From the NCBI GenBank assembly GCA_963703085.1, contig OY969789.1, positions 372,001 to 436,000 on the forward strand: a stretch of 64,000 nucleotides of DNA, in the 5' to 3' direction. The first letter of the stretch is position 1, and the number at the start of each line of letters is the position of its first letter. Source of the stretch: DATAEG01 sp963703085. GTDB taxonomy: Bacteria; Actinomycetota; Actinomycetes; Mycobacteriales; Jatrophihabitantaceae. Below, one piece after another: positions 34,884 through 44,652 of the stretch. Under the pieces are notes generated by a model, which was given only the letters and a program-made list of their open reading frames with translations, ran no database searches and was not told where the DNA came from. The position numbers and the translations under genes are program-made.

Positions 34884-35720
34884 GTGGCAGAAGTGCCGAC
34901 GATCAGGCTCAACAACGGTGTCGAGATCCCGCAGCTCGGATTCGGGGTGTTCCAGGTACCTCCGCCGGAGACGCAGGCCGCCGTGAGCGAGGCGCTCAAG
35001 GCCGGTTACCGGCACATCGACACCGCCGAGATGTACGGCAACGAGGAGGGCGTCGGCGCGGCGATCGAGCAGTCCGGCATCCCTCGCGAGGACGTGTTCA
35101 TCACCAGCAAGCTGAACAATGGCAATCACGGCCGCGACGCAGCGCTGAGCGCCTTCGACGGCACGCTGAAGGCGCTCGGCATCGAGCGCATCGACCTGTT
35201 CCTGATCCACTGGCCGCTGCCCAGCAAGGGCCTGTTCGTCGAGACGTGGCAGGCACTCGAGGAGGTCTACCGGGACGGTCGGGCCCGGGCGATCGGCGTC
35301 AGCAACTTCACTGCGCATCATCTCGGCCGCATCCTCGCCGAGACCGACGTGGTGCCGGCGCTGAACCAGATCGAGCTGCACCCGTACTTCACCCAGGCAG
35401 AGCTGCGCGCCTTCGACGCCGAGCACGAGATCGCCACCGAGGCCTGGTCGCCGATCGGCGGTCAAGGCGGTTCGGTGCTCTCCGATCCGACCATCGGGGC
35501 GTTGGCCGAGAAGTACGGCAAGACTCCTGCACAGATCGTGATCCGTTGGCACATCGAGCTGGGCAACGTCGTCATCCCGAAGTCGAGCAAGCCGGAACGG
35601 ATGGCGGAGAACTTCGATGTGTTCGACTTCGAGATCGACCCGGACGACCACGCCATGATCACCGGGCTGGACCGCGGCGCGCGGGTCGGACCGGACCCGG
35701 ACAACTTCGACCCGAGCTGA
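34884..35720 (+). CDS. Aldo/keto reductase
   Basis: A 278-residue NADPH-dependent reductase of the AKR5/2,5-diketo-gluconate reductase-like group. The catalytic tetrad is visible as Asp and Tyr in 'HIDTAEMYGNEEGVG', Lys in 'ITSKLNN' and His in 'LFLIHWPLP'; the NADPH tail is 'IPKSSKPERMAENFDVFDFEID'. I chose the GTG at 34884, which follows an AAGGAG ribosome binding site and gives the normal N-terminus. The same frame stays open upstream through the 72-bp repeats, so a longer form with about 98 extra residues cannot be excluded. The substrate is unknown. Confidence 0.88.
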   Translation: MAEVPTIRLNNGVEIPQLGFGVFQVPPPETQAAVSEALKAGYRHIDTAEMYGNEEGVGAAIEQSGIPREDVFITSKLNNGNHGRDAALSAFDGTLKALGIERIDLFLIHWPLPSKGLFVETWQALEEVYRDGRARAIGVSNFTAHHLGRILAETDVVPALNQIELHPYFTQAELRAFDAEHEIATEAWSPIGGQGGSVLSDPTIGALAEKYGKTPAQIVIRWHIELGNVVIPKSSKPERMAENFDVFDFEIDPDDHAMITGLDRGARVGPDPDNFDPS

Positions 35721-35725
35721 CCAAC

Positions 35726-35785
35726 CCCGCGATGATCACGCACTTTCCGTCGCTATAGCAGCGAAAAGTGCGTGATCATCGCGGG
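35726..35785. repeat. 60-bp palindromic element (copy 2), between convergent genes
   Basis: Arms 35726-35746 (CCCGCGATGATCACGCACTTT, shown without its first C in copy 1) and 35765-35785 pair perfectly over 21 bases around GCTATAGC at 35752-35759. It sits between the ends of the aldo/keto reductase and ecm genes and could terminate both transcripts. The outer CGCGATGATCA and the GCTATAGC centre match the element at 33736; the inner arms differ but stay complementary. Confidence 0.75.
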
Positions 35786-37806
35786 TTGGGGACGGGGTGT
35801 GCCTCGCGGATTGCGGCCACCACCTCGCCGAGCACCTCGCTGATCGCGAAGTCCTTCGACGTGAACACCCGCGCTACGCCGGCGGCGCGCAGCGTAGCCG
35901 CATCGGCATCAGGGATGATCCCGCCGACTACGACCGGAACGTCGTCGACGCCGGCGGCACGCAGACCGTCCACGACCTCAGGCACGACGGACAGGTGCGA
36001 ACCGGACAGCACGGAGAGCCCGACCACGTCGACATCCTCCTCGACGGCCGCGGCGACTATCTGGGCCGGGGTCAACCGGATGCCCTGGTAGACGACCTCG
36101 AACCCGGCGTCCCGAGCGCGTACCGCGATCTGCTCGGCGCCGTTGGAGTGACCGTCGAGCCCTGGCTTGCCCACCAACAACTTCAGCCGGTGTCCCAACT
36201 GCTCGCTCGTCTCCCGCACCGCCTGCTGTACCCGGCTCAGTGCCTCGGTCTCCCCGCCTCGGCCGGAGGACGCCGCGGAGACGCCGGTCGGCGCTCGGAA
36301 CTCCCCGAACACCTCGCGCAGCGCGCCGGCCCACTCCCCCGTGGTGACCCCGGCGCCGGCGCACCGGATCGACGCCGGCATCAGGTTGCTGCCGTCCACG
36401 GCACTCCCGCGCAGCTCGTCGAGTGCCGCCGCCACCGCGTCGTCGTCCCGCTCGGCGCGCCAGGTCTGCAGGCTTGCGATTGCCGCCGCCTCGACGGCCG
36501 GGTCGACCGACTGGATCGCGTCGTCAACGTCTGCGACGAGCGGATTCGGCTCCGACTGGGTGAACCTGTTGACTCCGACCAACACGTCTTCGCCCGACTC
36601 GAGGCGGCGCCGGCGCTGCGCCAATGACCCGACCAGCTGCGCCTTGATGTAGCCGCTCTCGACGGCGGCGATAGCACCACCCTGCTCGAGGACCTGGTCG
36701 ATCTCGCGACGGGCCGCGGCGACGATCTCGGCGGTCTTGGCCGCGACCACCTGCGATCCCGCGAAGAGGTCGCCGTACTCGAGCAGGTCCGTCTCGAAGG
36801 CGAGCACCTGCTGCATCCGCAAGGACCATTGCTGGTCCCACGGGCGGGGCAAACCGAGCGCCTCGTTCCACGCGGGCAGTTGGACGGCGCGCGCCCGAGC
36901 GTCCCGCGACATCGTCACGGCCAGCATCTCCAGCAGGATGCGCGTGACATTGTTCTCCGGTTGCGCCTCGGTGAGGCCCAACGAGTTCACCTGCACGCCG
37001 TAGCGGAATCGCCGCTGCGAGGCGTCGGTGACGCCGTACCGCTCCCGGGTGATCTCGTCCCACAGTTCGACGAAGGCGCGCACCTTGCACATCTCTTCGA
37101 CGAACCGCACGCCGGCGTTGACGAAGAACGACATGCGGGCGACCACCTCGCCGAAGTCGTCGGGGTGCACCTGCCCGGAATCGCGCACCGCGTCCAGCAC
37201 CGCGACCGCCGTACAGAGCGCGTAGGCAACCTCCTGTACCGGTGTCGCGCCGGCTTCCTGCAGGTGGTAGCTGCAGACGTTGATCGGGTTCCACTTCGGC
37301 ACATGTTTGACGGTGTAGGCGATCATGTCGGTGATCAGCCGCAGCGAGGGCCCCGGCGGGAAGATGTACGTGCCGCGGGAGAGGTATTCCTTGACGATGT
37401 CGTTCTGTGTCGTGCCGGACAGCTCGGCCAGGATGTCGTCGGCCGGGCGGCCGGCTTGCAGCCCTTGCTCCTGCGCCACTGCCAGGTAGAGCGCCAGCAG
37501 CCACATCGCCGGAGCGTTGATCGTCATGGACGTGTTCATCGTGGCCAGCGGGATGCCCGCGAAGAGTCGGCGGACATCTCCCAGGTGAGCGATGGGCACG
37601 CCGACCTTGCCGACTTCGCCGCGGGCCAACTCGGCGTCCGGGTCGTAGCCGGTCTGGGTAGGCAGGTCGAAGGCCACCGAGAGCCCGGTCTGGCCCTTCG
37701 CCAAGTTGCGGCGATACAGCAGGTTCGACTCGGCCGGCGAGGAGTGACCTGCGTAAGTGCGCATCACCCACGGACGGTCGACCTCGGCATCGTCGGGGTA
37801 GGGCAT
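35776..37806 (-). CDS. ecm: Ethylmalonyl-CoA mutase (MeaA)
   Basis: A 676-residue coenzyme B12 mutase converting ethylmalonyl-CoA to methylsuccinyl-CoA. The N-terminal 'RPWVMRTYAGHSSPAESNLLYRRNLAKGQTGLSVAFDLPTQTGYDPD' matches the MeaA group rather than methylmalonyl-CoA mutase. The C-terminal cobalamin domain (from about residue 540) has 'GLDGHSNG' with the Asp-x-His-x-x-Gly motif, then 'LSVLSGSHL' and 'VVGGIIP'. The frame is open to 37890, but the ATG at 37806 has a GGGAGG site and the usual start. It shares an operator-like palindrome with ccr. Confidence 0.92.
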   Translation of the reverse strand: MPYPDDAEVDRPWVMRTYAGHSSPAESNLLYRRNLAKGQTGLSVAFDLPTQTGYDPDAELARGEVGKVGVPIAHLGDVRRLFAGIPLATMNTSMTINAPAMWLLALYLAVAQEQGLQAGRPADDILAELSGTTQNDIVKEYLSRGTYIFPPGPSLRLITDMIAYTVKHVPKWNPINVCSYHLQEAGATPVQEVAYALCTAVAVLDAVRDSGQVHPDDFGEVVARMSFFVNAGVRFVEEMCKVRAFVELWDEITRERYGVTDASQRRFRYGVQVNSLGLTEAQPENNVTRILLEMLAVTMSRDARARAVQLPAWNEALGLPRPWDQQWSLRMQQVLAFETDLLEYGDLFAGSQVVAAKTAEIVAAARREIDQVLEQGGAIAAVESGYIKAQLVGSLAQRRRRLESGEDVLVGVNRFTQSEPNPLVADVDDAIQSVDPAVEAAAIASLQTWRAERDDDAVAAALDELRGSAVDGSNLMPASIRCAGAGVTTGEWAGALREVFGEFRAPTGVSAASSGRGGETEALSRVQQAVRETSEQLGHRLKLLVGKPGLDGHSNGAEQIAVRARDAGFEVVYQGIRLTPAQIVAAAVEEDVDVVGLSVLSGSHLSVVPEVVDGLRAAGVDDVPVVVGGIIPDADAATLRAAGVARVFTSKDFAISEVLGEVVAAIREAHPVPNPR

Positions 37807-37846
37807 CGCGACCTCCCGGTCTTTTGCCAGAGTGTAGGGACGGGCC

Positions 37847-37861
37847 CTACCGACCGGTAAC
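37847..37861. promoter_or_regulatory. TACCG-AC-CGGTA site upstream of ecm
   Basis: On the gene's strand it reads GTTACCGGTCGGTA, matching the left 8 bases of the ccr palindrome exactly and the TACCG-NN-CGGTA core fully. It is about 41 bases before the ecm start codon, close to the spacing at ccr. The region is shared with the divergent gene at 37918. Confidence 0.55.
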
Positions 37862-37917
37862 AACTGTGGCCGAGTTCGCATCGGTCGCACATTCCCCGCG
37901 GTGGCAGACTCGGCGGG

Positions 37918-38226
37918 GTGAACGGCGACCTGGGCGTGCTGATCTTCGCGGCGCTGGTGGTGGTCGTGCTGATCGTCCTGATGCGCTGGGTGTTCCGGCC
38001 GAGCCGGCCGCCGCGGGTCACGGTGCCCGCTGACGCGGTGCCGAGCATGCTCGTCACCATCGCCCAGGGCCTCAGCCGCCGGGACGGGATGTCGCTGCGC
38101 GCCGTGCTGGGTGATGCCGACATCCGCTCGTCGATGTCGACCAGACGCGACGGCCTCGTCGACGTCGCGGTCTTCGGAGCCGACGAGACCAAGGCTCGCC
38201 GCCTACTGCCGCCTACTTTCCGCTGA
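37918..38226 (+). CDS. Small membrane-anchored hypothetical protein
   Basis: A 102-residue protein starting with GTG at 37918. One transmembrane segment ('LGVLIFAALVVVVLIVLMRWVF', about residues 5-26) is followed by a soluble part ('VTVPADAVPSMLVTIAQGLSRRDGMSLRAVLGDADIRSSM'). It resembles short anchored proteins common near murA in actinobacteria, but I do not recognise a function. It is divergent from ecm and ends 6 bases before the convergent murA stop. Confidence 0.65.
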   Translation: MNGDLGVLIFAALVVVVLIVLMRWVFRPSRPPRVTVPADAVPSMLVTIAQGLSRRDGMSLRAVLGDADIRSSMSTRRDGLVDVAVFGADETKARRLLPPTFR

Positions 38227-38232
38227 TCGGGC

Positions 38233-39516
38233 CTACTGGTCGTAGCCGGGGTCGTCGGCGCGGCTGACCTCTGCGCCCAGCGTTCGCAGTTGTTCCTCGA
38301 GGCGGGCATAGCCGCGGTCGATGTGGTGCACCCCCAGCACATCGGTCACCCCCTCGGCCACCAGCCCGGCGAGGACCAGCGCCACGCCCGCGCGGATGTC
38401 GGTGGCGCGGACCGGCGCACCGGACAGCCGCTCCCGGCCGCGCACGATCGCGTGATGGCCGTCGGTGCGCACGTCGGCGCCCATCCGGGCGATCTCGTCG
38501 CAGAACACGAAGCGCGCATCGAAGATGTTCTCGGTAACCATTGCCGAGCCCTGCGCCACCGACAGCAAGGCGATCGCCTGGGGCTGCAGATCGGTGGCGA
38601 ACCCCGGGTAGGGCAGGGTCACTACGTCGAACGCCCTGGGCCGGTCGTGCATGCGGACGCGGAAACCGTCCGGGTTGAGCTCTACGTCGGCACCAGAGCT
38701 GGTGAGCTTGTCGAGCGCGATCTCCAGGTGTGCCGCGTTCGCGCCGCGGACTGTCACGTCGCCGCGGGTCATCACGGCGGCCGCAGCCCACGTCCCGGCA
38801 ACAATGCGATCGGCAACCGCCACGTGCTCACAAGGGTGCAGTTCGTCGACGCCGTCGATAGTCAAGGTCGAGCTGCCGATGCCGTCGATCTGCGCGCCCA
38901 TCGCGACGAGCATCTGGCAGAGGTCGACGATTTCGGGCTCGCGGGCAGCGTTGTCGATGACGGTGGTTCCCTTGGCCAACACGGCGGCCATCATGATGTT
39001 CTCGGTGGCGCCGACGGTCGGGAAGTCGAGCCAGATCGTCGCGCCGCTGAGCGCAGGTGCATCGGCAACCACGAAGCCGTGCTCGACGGACAGGGTGGCG
39101 CCCATCCGCTCCAGGCCGGCAAAGTGCATGTCCAGCTTGCGACTGCCGATGTTGTCCCCGCCCGGCATGGCCACACTGGCCCGTCCGGTGCGAGCCAGCA
39201 ACGGTCCGAGCACGCAGATCGAGGCTCGGATCTGGCGCACCAACTCGTACGGCGCCTCGGACGACGGCTGGCTGGGCACCGTGATCGCGACGCTCTCCGA
39301 ACCGTCGTCGTCCGCAAACACCTCTGTCTGGCAACCCAGGCGCTGCAACAGTTCGTTCATGATGGCCACGTCGGCGATGGCCGGCAGGTTGGCGATGGTG
39401 GTGGTGCCCTGCGCCAGGAGCGCGGCGGCCATCAGCTTCAGCACGCTGTTCTTCGCACCGACCACGCGAACGTCACCGATCAGCTGCGCGCCACCGCGCA
39501 CTCGCAACACCTGCAC
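38233..39516 (-). CDS. murA: UDP-N-acetylglucosamine 1-carboxyvinyltransferase MurA
   Basis: A 427-residue enzyme adding enolpyruvate to UDP-GlcNAc, the first committed step of peptidoglycan synthesis. 'GGAQLIGDVRVVGAKNSVLKLMAA' is the N-terminal substrate site with the Lys-Asn pair. At the position of the usual catalytic Cys (E. coli 115) the sequence reads 'MPGGDNIGSRKLDMH', so Asp121 replaces it, as in Mycobacterium tuberculosis. That change is known to make MurA insensitive to fosfomycin. It is divergent from the adenosyltransferase gene. Confidence 0.95.
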   Translation of the reverse strand: MQVLRVRGGAQLIGDVRVVGAKNSVLKLMAAALLAQGTTTIANLPAIADVAIMNELLQRLGCQTEVFADDDGSESVAITVPSQPSSEAPYELVRQIRASICVLGPLLARTGRASVAMPGGDNIGSRKLDMHFAGLERMGATLSVEHGFVVADAPALSGATIWLDFPTVGATENIMMAAVLAKGTTVIDNAAREPEIVDLCQMLVAMGAQIDGIGSSTLTIDGVDELHPCEHVAVADRIVAGTWAAAAVMTRGDVTVRGANAAHLEIALDKLTSSGADVELNPDGFRVRMHDRPRAFDVVTLPYPGFATDLQPQAIALLSVAQGSAMVTENIFDARFVFCDEIARMGADVRTDGHHAIVRGRERLSGAPVRATDIRAGVALVLAGLVAEGVTDVLGVHHIDRGYARLEEQLRTLGAEVSRADDPGYDQ

Positions 39517-39569
39517 CCAAGCAGTGTAGGGAGGGCCGCCCAGTCGCCCGTGGATGGGAGGATGGCTGC

Positions 39570-40157
39570 ATGGCTGTGCATCTGACCCGCATCTACACCC
39601 GCACCGGGGACAACGGAACCACCGCGCTGGGCGACATGTCGCGCGTGCCCAAGACCGATCCCCGGGTAATCGCCTACGCCGACACCGACGAGACCAACGC
39701 TGCGATCGGTGTGGCGCTCGCCCTCGGCTCGCTGCGAGCCGATATCGCCGATGTGCTGGGCCAGATCCAGAACGACCTGTTCGATGCCGGGGCGGACCTG
39801 TGCTCGCCGATCGCCGCCGACCCGCAGTTCCCCCCGCTGCGCATCACCGAGGCGTACGTCACCCGACTCGAGGGGTGGTGTGACGAGTTCAACGCTGCGC
39901 TACCGAAGTTGAACAGCTTCATCCTGCCCGGCGGCACCCCGGCGGCCGCCGCCCTGCACGTCGCTCGAACGGTGTGCCGCCGCGCGGAGCGCAGCGTCTG
40001 GGCGTTGCTGCAAGAGGACCCCGAGCGCACCAACCCACTCACCGCGCAGTACCTCAACCGGCTGTCCGATCTGCTGTTCATCCTGGCCCGCACCGCCAAC
40101 CCCGACGGTGACGTGTTGTGGCGCCCTGGCGGCACCACTCAGACGGCGGCAACGTAA
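39570..40157 (+). CDS. Cob(I)yrinic acid a,c-diamide adenosyltransferase, PduO type
   Basis: A 195-residue ATP:corrinoid adenosyltransferase that makes coenzyme B12. The ATP-binding N-terminus is 'TRIYTRTGDNGTTALGDMSRVPKTD' and the corrinoid-side helix is 'FILPGGTPAAAALHVARTVCRRAERSV', both standard for the PduO family. It would supply adenosylcobalamin to the two mutases in this window. Its 3' end overlaps the convergent kinase gene by 19 bases. The murA-adjacent position is conserved in mycobacteria. Confidence 0.93.
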   Translation: MAVHLTRIYTRTGDNGTTALGDMSRVPKTDPRVIAYADTDETNAAIGVALALGSLRADIADVLGQIQNDLFDAGADLCSPIAADPQFPPLRITEAYVTRLEGWCDEFNAALPKLNSFILPGGTPAAAALHVARTVCRRAERSVWALLQEDPERTNPLTAQYLNRLSDLLFILARTANPDGDVLWRPGGTTQTAAT

Positions 40158-40648
40158 CGCGCGATCGTCGCGCAGTGCCGATGCGGGTCGCCGGTGTTGT
40201 CGACGACGAGCCGTTCGCCCGTCCAGGGCTGGTACTGCATGTTCTGGACCGATTCCCAGCTGGGCACCGGATACCCGTCCAGGTCAGGCCGGCGCGCCTG
40301 CACCCGGCGCCGATGCTCCTCGACGTCGGAACAGGTGACCTCGACGAACCGCACCTGTGCGCTCTGCTCGGCGGCGAGCCGCGACCAGCCCTCCCGAGCC
40401 GCGGCGATCGGGTTCACCGCATCGATCACCACATCGCGCCCGGAGCGCAGCTGATCGCCGGCGACGGCGTGGCCCACCGCGTAGGCGACCGGCGAACCGG
40501 AGACGTCGAAACCCCAGCGGGTCATGGCCGCGTCCAGGGAATCGATACGTAGGAACGTCGCCCCCATCCGGTCCGCGATCTCACGAGCCAGTGTGGTTTT
40601 GCCCGTCCCGGGCAGCCCGGCGAAGACCACGATGAGCGGTCGGGTCAC
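40139..40648 (-). CDS. AAA/zeta-like P-loop kinase
   Basis: A 169-residue small-molecule kinase-like protein. Walker A is 'VVFAGLPGTGKTTLAREIA' near the N-terminus; 'FLRIDSLDAAMTRWGF' carries an acidic substrate-binding position and 'DVVIDAVNPIAAAREGW' the second motif seen in chloramphenicol phosphotransferase/zeta-toxin-like kinases. 'RRRVQARRPD' suggests a lid arginine. The substrate is unknown; there is no antitoxin gene next to it. It overlaps the following cytidylate kinase-like gene by 4 bases. Confidence 0.75.
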   Translation of the reverse strand: MTRPLIVVFAGLPGTGKTTLAREIADRMGATFLRIDSLDAAMTRWGFDVSGSPVAYAVGHAVAGDQLRSGRDVVIDAVNPIAAAREGWSRLAAEQSAQVRFVEVTCSDVEEHRRRVQARRPDLDGYPVPSWESVQNMQYQPWTGERLVVDNTGDPHRHCATIARYVAAV

Positions 40649-41280
40649 CCCGCTGCCGGGATGCCGCGTGCTTCAGCCGCCATCACGATGAGTTCTTCGG
40701 CCGCCGGCCAGCCGATTGCCACCGTGTCGATGACCAGGTGGTACAGCTCGGCCTTCGACGAGTCCTTGCGGTACAGGTGTTTGACGTAGCCGGCTCGGGT
40801 CGTGTCGTTCGTCTTCAGCGCCTTGCGGGCTTCGTCCTCACTGATGCCGTGCTGGTGCATCGCCGCCCGCACCCGGCCGTCGATCGGACCGTCCAACCGA
40901 ACGTGCAAGACGTCCGCTCGATGTGCCAGCACGATGGCACCGGCCCGGCCCAGGACGACACCGCCAGTGCTGTCGGCAATCTTTTCGAGTTGCTCCTCAG
41001 TTTTTTCCTGCATCGCCCGTTCGCTGGGGACGTGGACGTAACCCGGCGAGCTGGTGCCGATGTAGTCAGGGACAACCGCCATGCTGGCCATCAAAGCCCA
41101 GAATCCCGATCGGTTCTCCTCGCCGGCGGCTTCCACGGACTCCACCGGGACGCCGAGCTCGGCGGCGACGGTGACCGGGATGGCCCGATCGACAAACGGC
41201 AGTCCGAGCCGCTGCGCGATCCTCGGCGCGAGCTCGCTGCCGCCAGCGGCGTACGTGGCTGAGATCGTCACTGTTCCCAT
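40645..41280 (-). CDS. Cytidylate kinase-like family protein
   Basis: A 211-residue protein of the cytidylate kinase-2-like family. The N-terminal 'VTISATYAAGGSELAPRIAQRLGLPFVDRAI' replaces the normal P-loop with a 'YAAGG' version, and 'GGVVLGRAGAIVLAHRADVLHVRLDGP' and 'YVKHLYRKDSSKAELYHLVIDT' are the other family blocks. The ATG at 41280 with a GAGGAGGGA ribosome binding site was chosen over the upstream start. True nucleotide kinase activity is not assured. It overlaps the downstream kinase gene by 4 bases. Confidence 0.8.
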   Translation of the reverse strand: MGTVTISATYAAGGSELAPRIAQRLGLPFVDRAIPVTVAAELGVPVESVEAAGEENRSGFWALMASMAVVPDYIGTSSPGYVHVPSERAMQEKTEEQLEKIADSTGGVVLGRAGAIVLAHRADVLHVRLDGPIDGRVRAAMHQHGISEDEARKALKTNDTTRAGYVKHLYRKDSSKAELYHLVIDTVAIGWPAAEELIVMAAEARGIPAAG

Positions 41281-41382
41281 GACCGGTCCCTCCTCGCCTC
41301 TAGCACCGGCTCGCGACGCTGCGCCGGGCACCCACCTCAACCTGCGGTCGGCGGGGCTGCCTCGCAGGGTATCGCCCCAGTG

Positions 41383-41796
41383 TCAGCGGGGTGCGGATGC
41401 CTCGAGCCAGGAGAGAAATCCGGTGACTGCCCCCTCGGCGAAGCACAGCGAGACCGGCGCCCCGTGGTCGCGACACTCCACGACAACGGCATTCGGGGAC
41501 AGCACCTGCTCGTCCGGGCGGCGAGCTCGTTGGCCGGTGATCTCCAGGTCGCTACGCCGGATGATTCGGGTCGGCCGCCGGGCCAGCCGCAACGCGCCGT
41601 ACCACCACAGCTCATCTCCCGCGTACCGCCCGACACCCAGCGTCCACGGTCCGGAACCGAGGCGCATGGCCAGCGAGATGCCACCCGGCCGACCGAGCAA
41701 CTGCTGCTTGCGGGCGGTCACCACCGCCAGGTAGAAGAACGCGGCCAGCACCAGCAGGATGACAACCACGGCCGAGGCGATTTCGATCTGACTCAT
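41383..41796 (-). CDS. DUF2550 family membrane protein
   Basis: A 137-residue protein with one N-terminal membrane helix ('IASAVVVILLVLAAFFYLAVVT') and a cytoplasmic beta-rich part containing 'LLGRPGGISLAMR' and 'VGRYAGDELWWYGALRLARRPTRI', the DUF2550 signature. In mycobacteria and relatives the gene follows atpC, as here (30 bases apart). Its role is unknown; linkage to the ATP synthase operon is conserved. Confidence 0.85.
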   Translation of the reverse strand: MSQIEIASAVVVILLVLAAFFYLAVVTARKQQLLGRPGGISLAMRLGSGPWTLGVGRYAGDELWWYGALRLARRPTRIIRRSDLEITGQRARRPDEQVLSPNAVVVECRDHGAPVSLCFAEGAVTGFLSWLEASAPR

Positions 41797-41826
41797 CCGC
41801 GGCCGCCCACTCTCTTCGGGGCGCCC

Positions 41827-42213
41827 TTACGGCGTTTCGCCTGCGGCCCGCAGGCGCGCCAGGGCTCGGTGCCGCGCGGCTACGGCTGATGCATCCTGGC
41901 TGTCACCGGCTCGGGTCAACGCTTCGCGCGCGCGGGCCGCGTCGATCTCCTCCGCGGTCTCGGCAACTTCGGCGAGAACGGAAACCCCGTCGCTGCGAAC
42001 CGACAGGAACCCACCGTGTACGGCGACGCGCAGTTCCTCGTCACCCTCGCGCTGGATGCGCACGATCCAGCCCGGTTCCAACACCCCGAGCAACGGGGTG
42101 TGGCCGGGCAACACGCCGAGTTCTCCTTCGGGCGTGCGCGCATACACAGCGGTGGCCTCGCCCGACCACAACGATCGCTCGATGGAGACCAGTTCCACGT
42201 GCATGGTGCTCAT
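41827..42213 (-). CDS. atpC: ATP synthase epsilon subunit
   Basis: A 128-residue F1 subunit that couples rotation to catalysis and can inhibit ATP hydrolysis. The N-terminal beta-sandwich is 'VELVSIERSLWSGEATAVYARTPEGELGVLPGHTPLLGVLEPG', with the conserved 'GELGVLPGHTPLL'. The C-terminal helical part is short. The start is either 42213 or the ATG at 42204. It is the last atp gene, 31 bases after atpD. Confidence 0.93.
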   Translation of the reverse strand: MSTMHVELVSIERSLWSGEATAVYARTPEGELGVLPGHTPLLGVLEPGWIVRIQREGDEELRVAVHGGFLSVRSDGVSVLAEVAETAEEIDAARAREALTRAGDSQDASAVAARHRALARLRAAGETP

Positions 42214-42244
42214 CCGTTCACGCCCTCGCTCCGCCGCTCGCCGA

Positions 42245-43698
<1,454 letters not shown>

Positions 43699-43702
<4 letters not shown>

Positions 43703-44649
43703 CGCTGGTCACTCCCTGCTGAGGCGAGAGCGTCGGCGCCGCCGACGATCTCACTGATTTCCTGGGTGATCTCCGCCTGGCGCGCCTGGTTGGCCAGTCG
43801 GGTGAAGGTCTTCATCAAGTCGTCGGCGTTGTCGCTGGCCGACTTCATTGCCCGGCGGCGGGCAGCCGATTCCGCGGCTGCCGACTCCAGCAGTGCGGAG
43901 AAGATGCGTGCGCTGATGTACCGCGGCAACAGAGCGGCGATCAGCTCCTCGGGGTCCGGCTCGAACTCGTACAACGGTGCCGGGCCGTCGTTCTTGCCTG
44001 GCTGCGACGACTGTTCCTCAGCGTCGTCGGTCGCCTCCTCGAGCTTCACCGGCGCCACCTGGCTCACCGTCGGAGTCTGCGTGATTGCTGATTTGAACAG
44101 CGTGTACACCACGTAGAGCTCGTCCACCCCAGGCTCACCGTCGACCTCGCCGGCACTCGTCGCCGACACCGCGTTCACGACGGTATCGGTCGCGTCCCGG
44201 GCGTCGAGGAACTGCGGCTGCTCGGAGAACCCGCTCCACGACCCGGCGAGCGGAACCTGACGGAACCGGTAGTACCCGACCCCGCGGCGCCCGATCACGT
44301 ACAGCACGGGCTCCTTGCCGTCGGAGCGGATCTCCTCGGTCAGCTGGTTGGCGCGTTTCAGCACGTTCGCGTTGTAACCCCCGGCCAGACCCCGGTCGCT
44401 GGTGACGACCAGCACCCCGACCCGCTGCGGGTTCTCCACGCCGACGAGCATCGGGTGCTTCAACGAGGCGTTCTCGCCCAGCGCCGCAAGCGCTCGGGTG
44501 AGCTCCTGTGCGTACGGCCGGGCCGCGTTGCGCCGCGCCTGCAGCTTGGCGATGCGGGACGCGGCGATGAGTTCCATCGCCTTGGTGATCTTCTTCGTCG
44601 ACTGGATCGACCTGATCCGCCGGCGATAGATGCGCTGCTGGGCACCCAT
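43699..44649 (-). CDS. atpG: ATP synthase gamma subunit
   Basis: A 316-residue central stalk subunit. The N-terminal coiled coil 'RRIRSIQSTKKITKAMELIAASRIAKLQAR' and the C-terminal helix 'RRRAMKSASDNADDLMKTFTRLANQARQAEITQEISEIVGGA' are conserved. An internal acidic segment near residues 185-220 ('LEEATDDAEEQSSQPGKNDG') is an insertion of the type seen in actinobacterial gamma subunits. It overlaps atpD by 4 bases and follows atpA by 3. Confidence 0.96.
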
Positions 44650-44652
44650 CGG

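Noticed and set aside
37807..37890. Upstream start for ecm
   Set aside because: It would overlap the operator-like palindrome, and the ATG at 37806 has a GGGAGG site and matches the family start.
40139..40648. Zeta-type toxin gene
   Set aside because: The P-loop kinase resembles zeta toxins only in general layout, and there is no antitoxin gene beside it.
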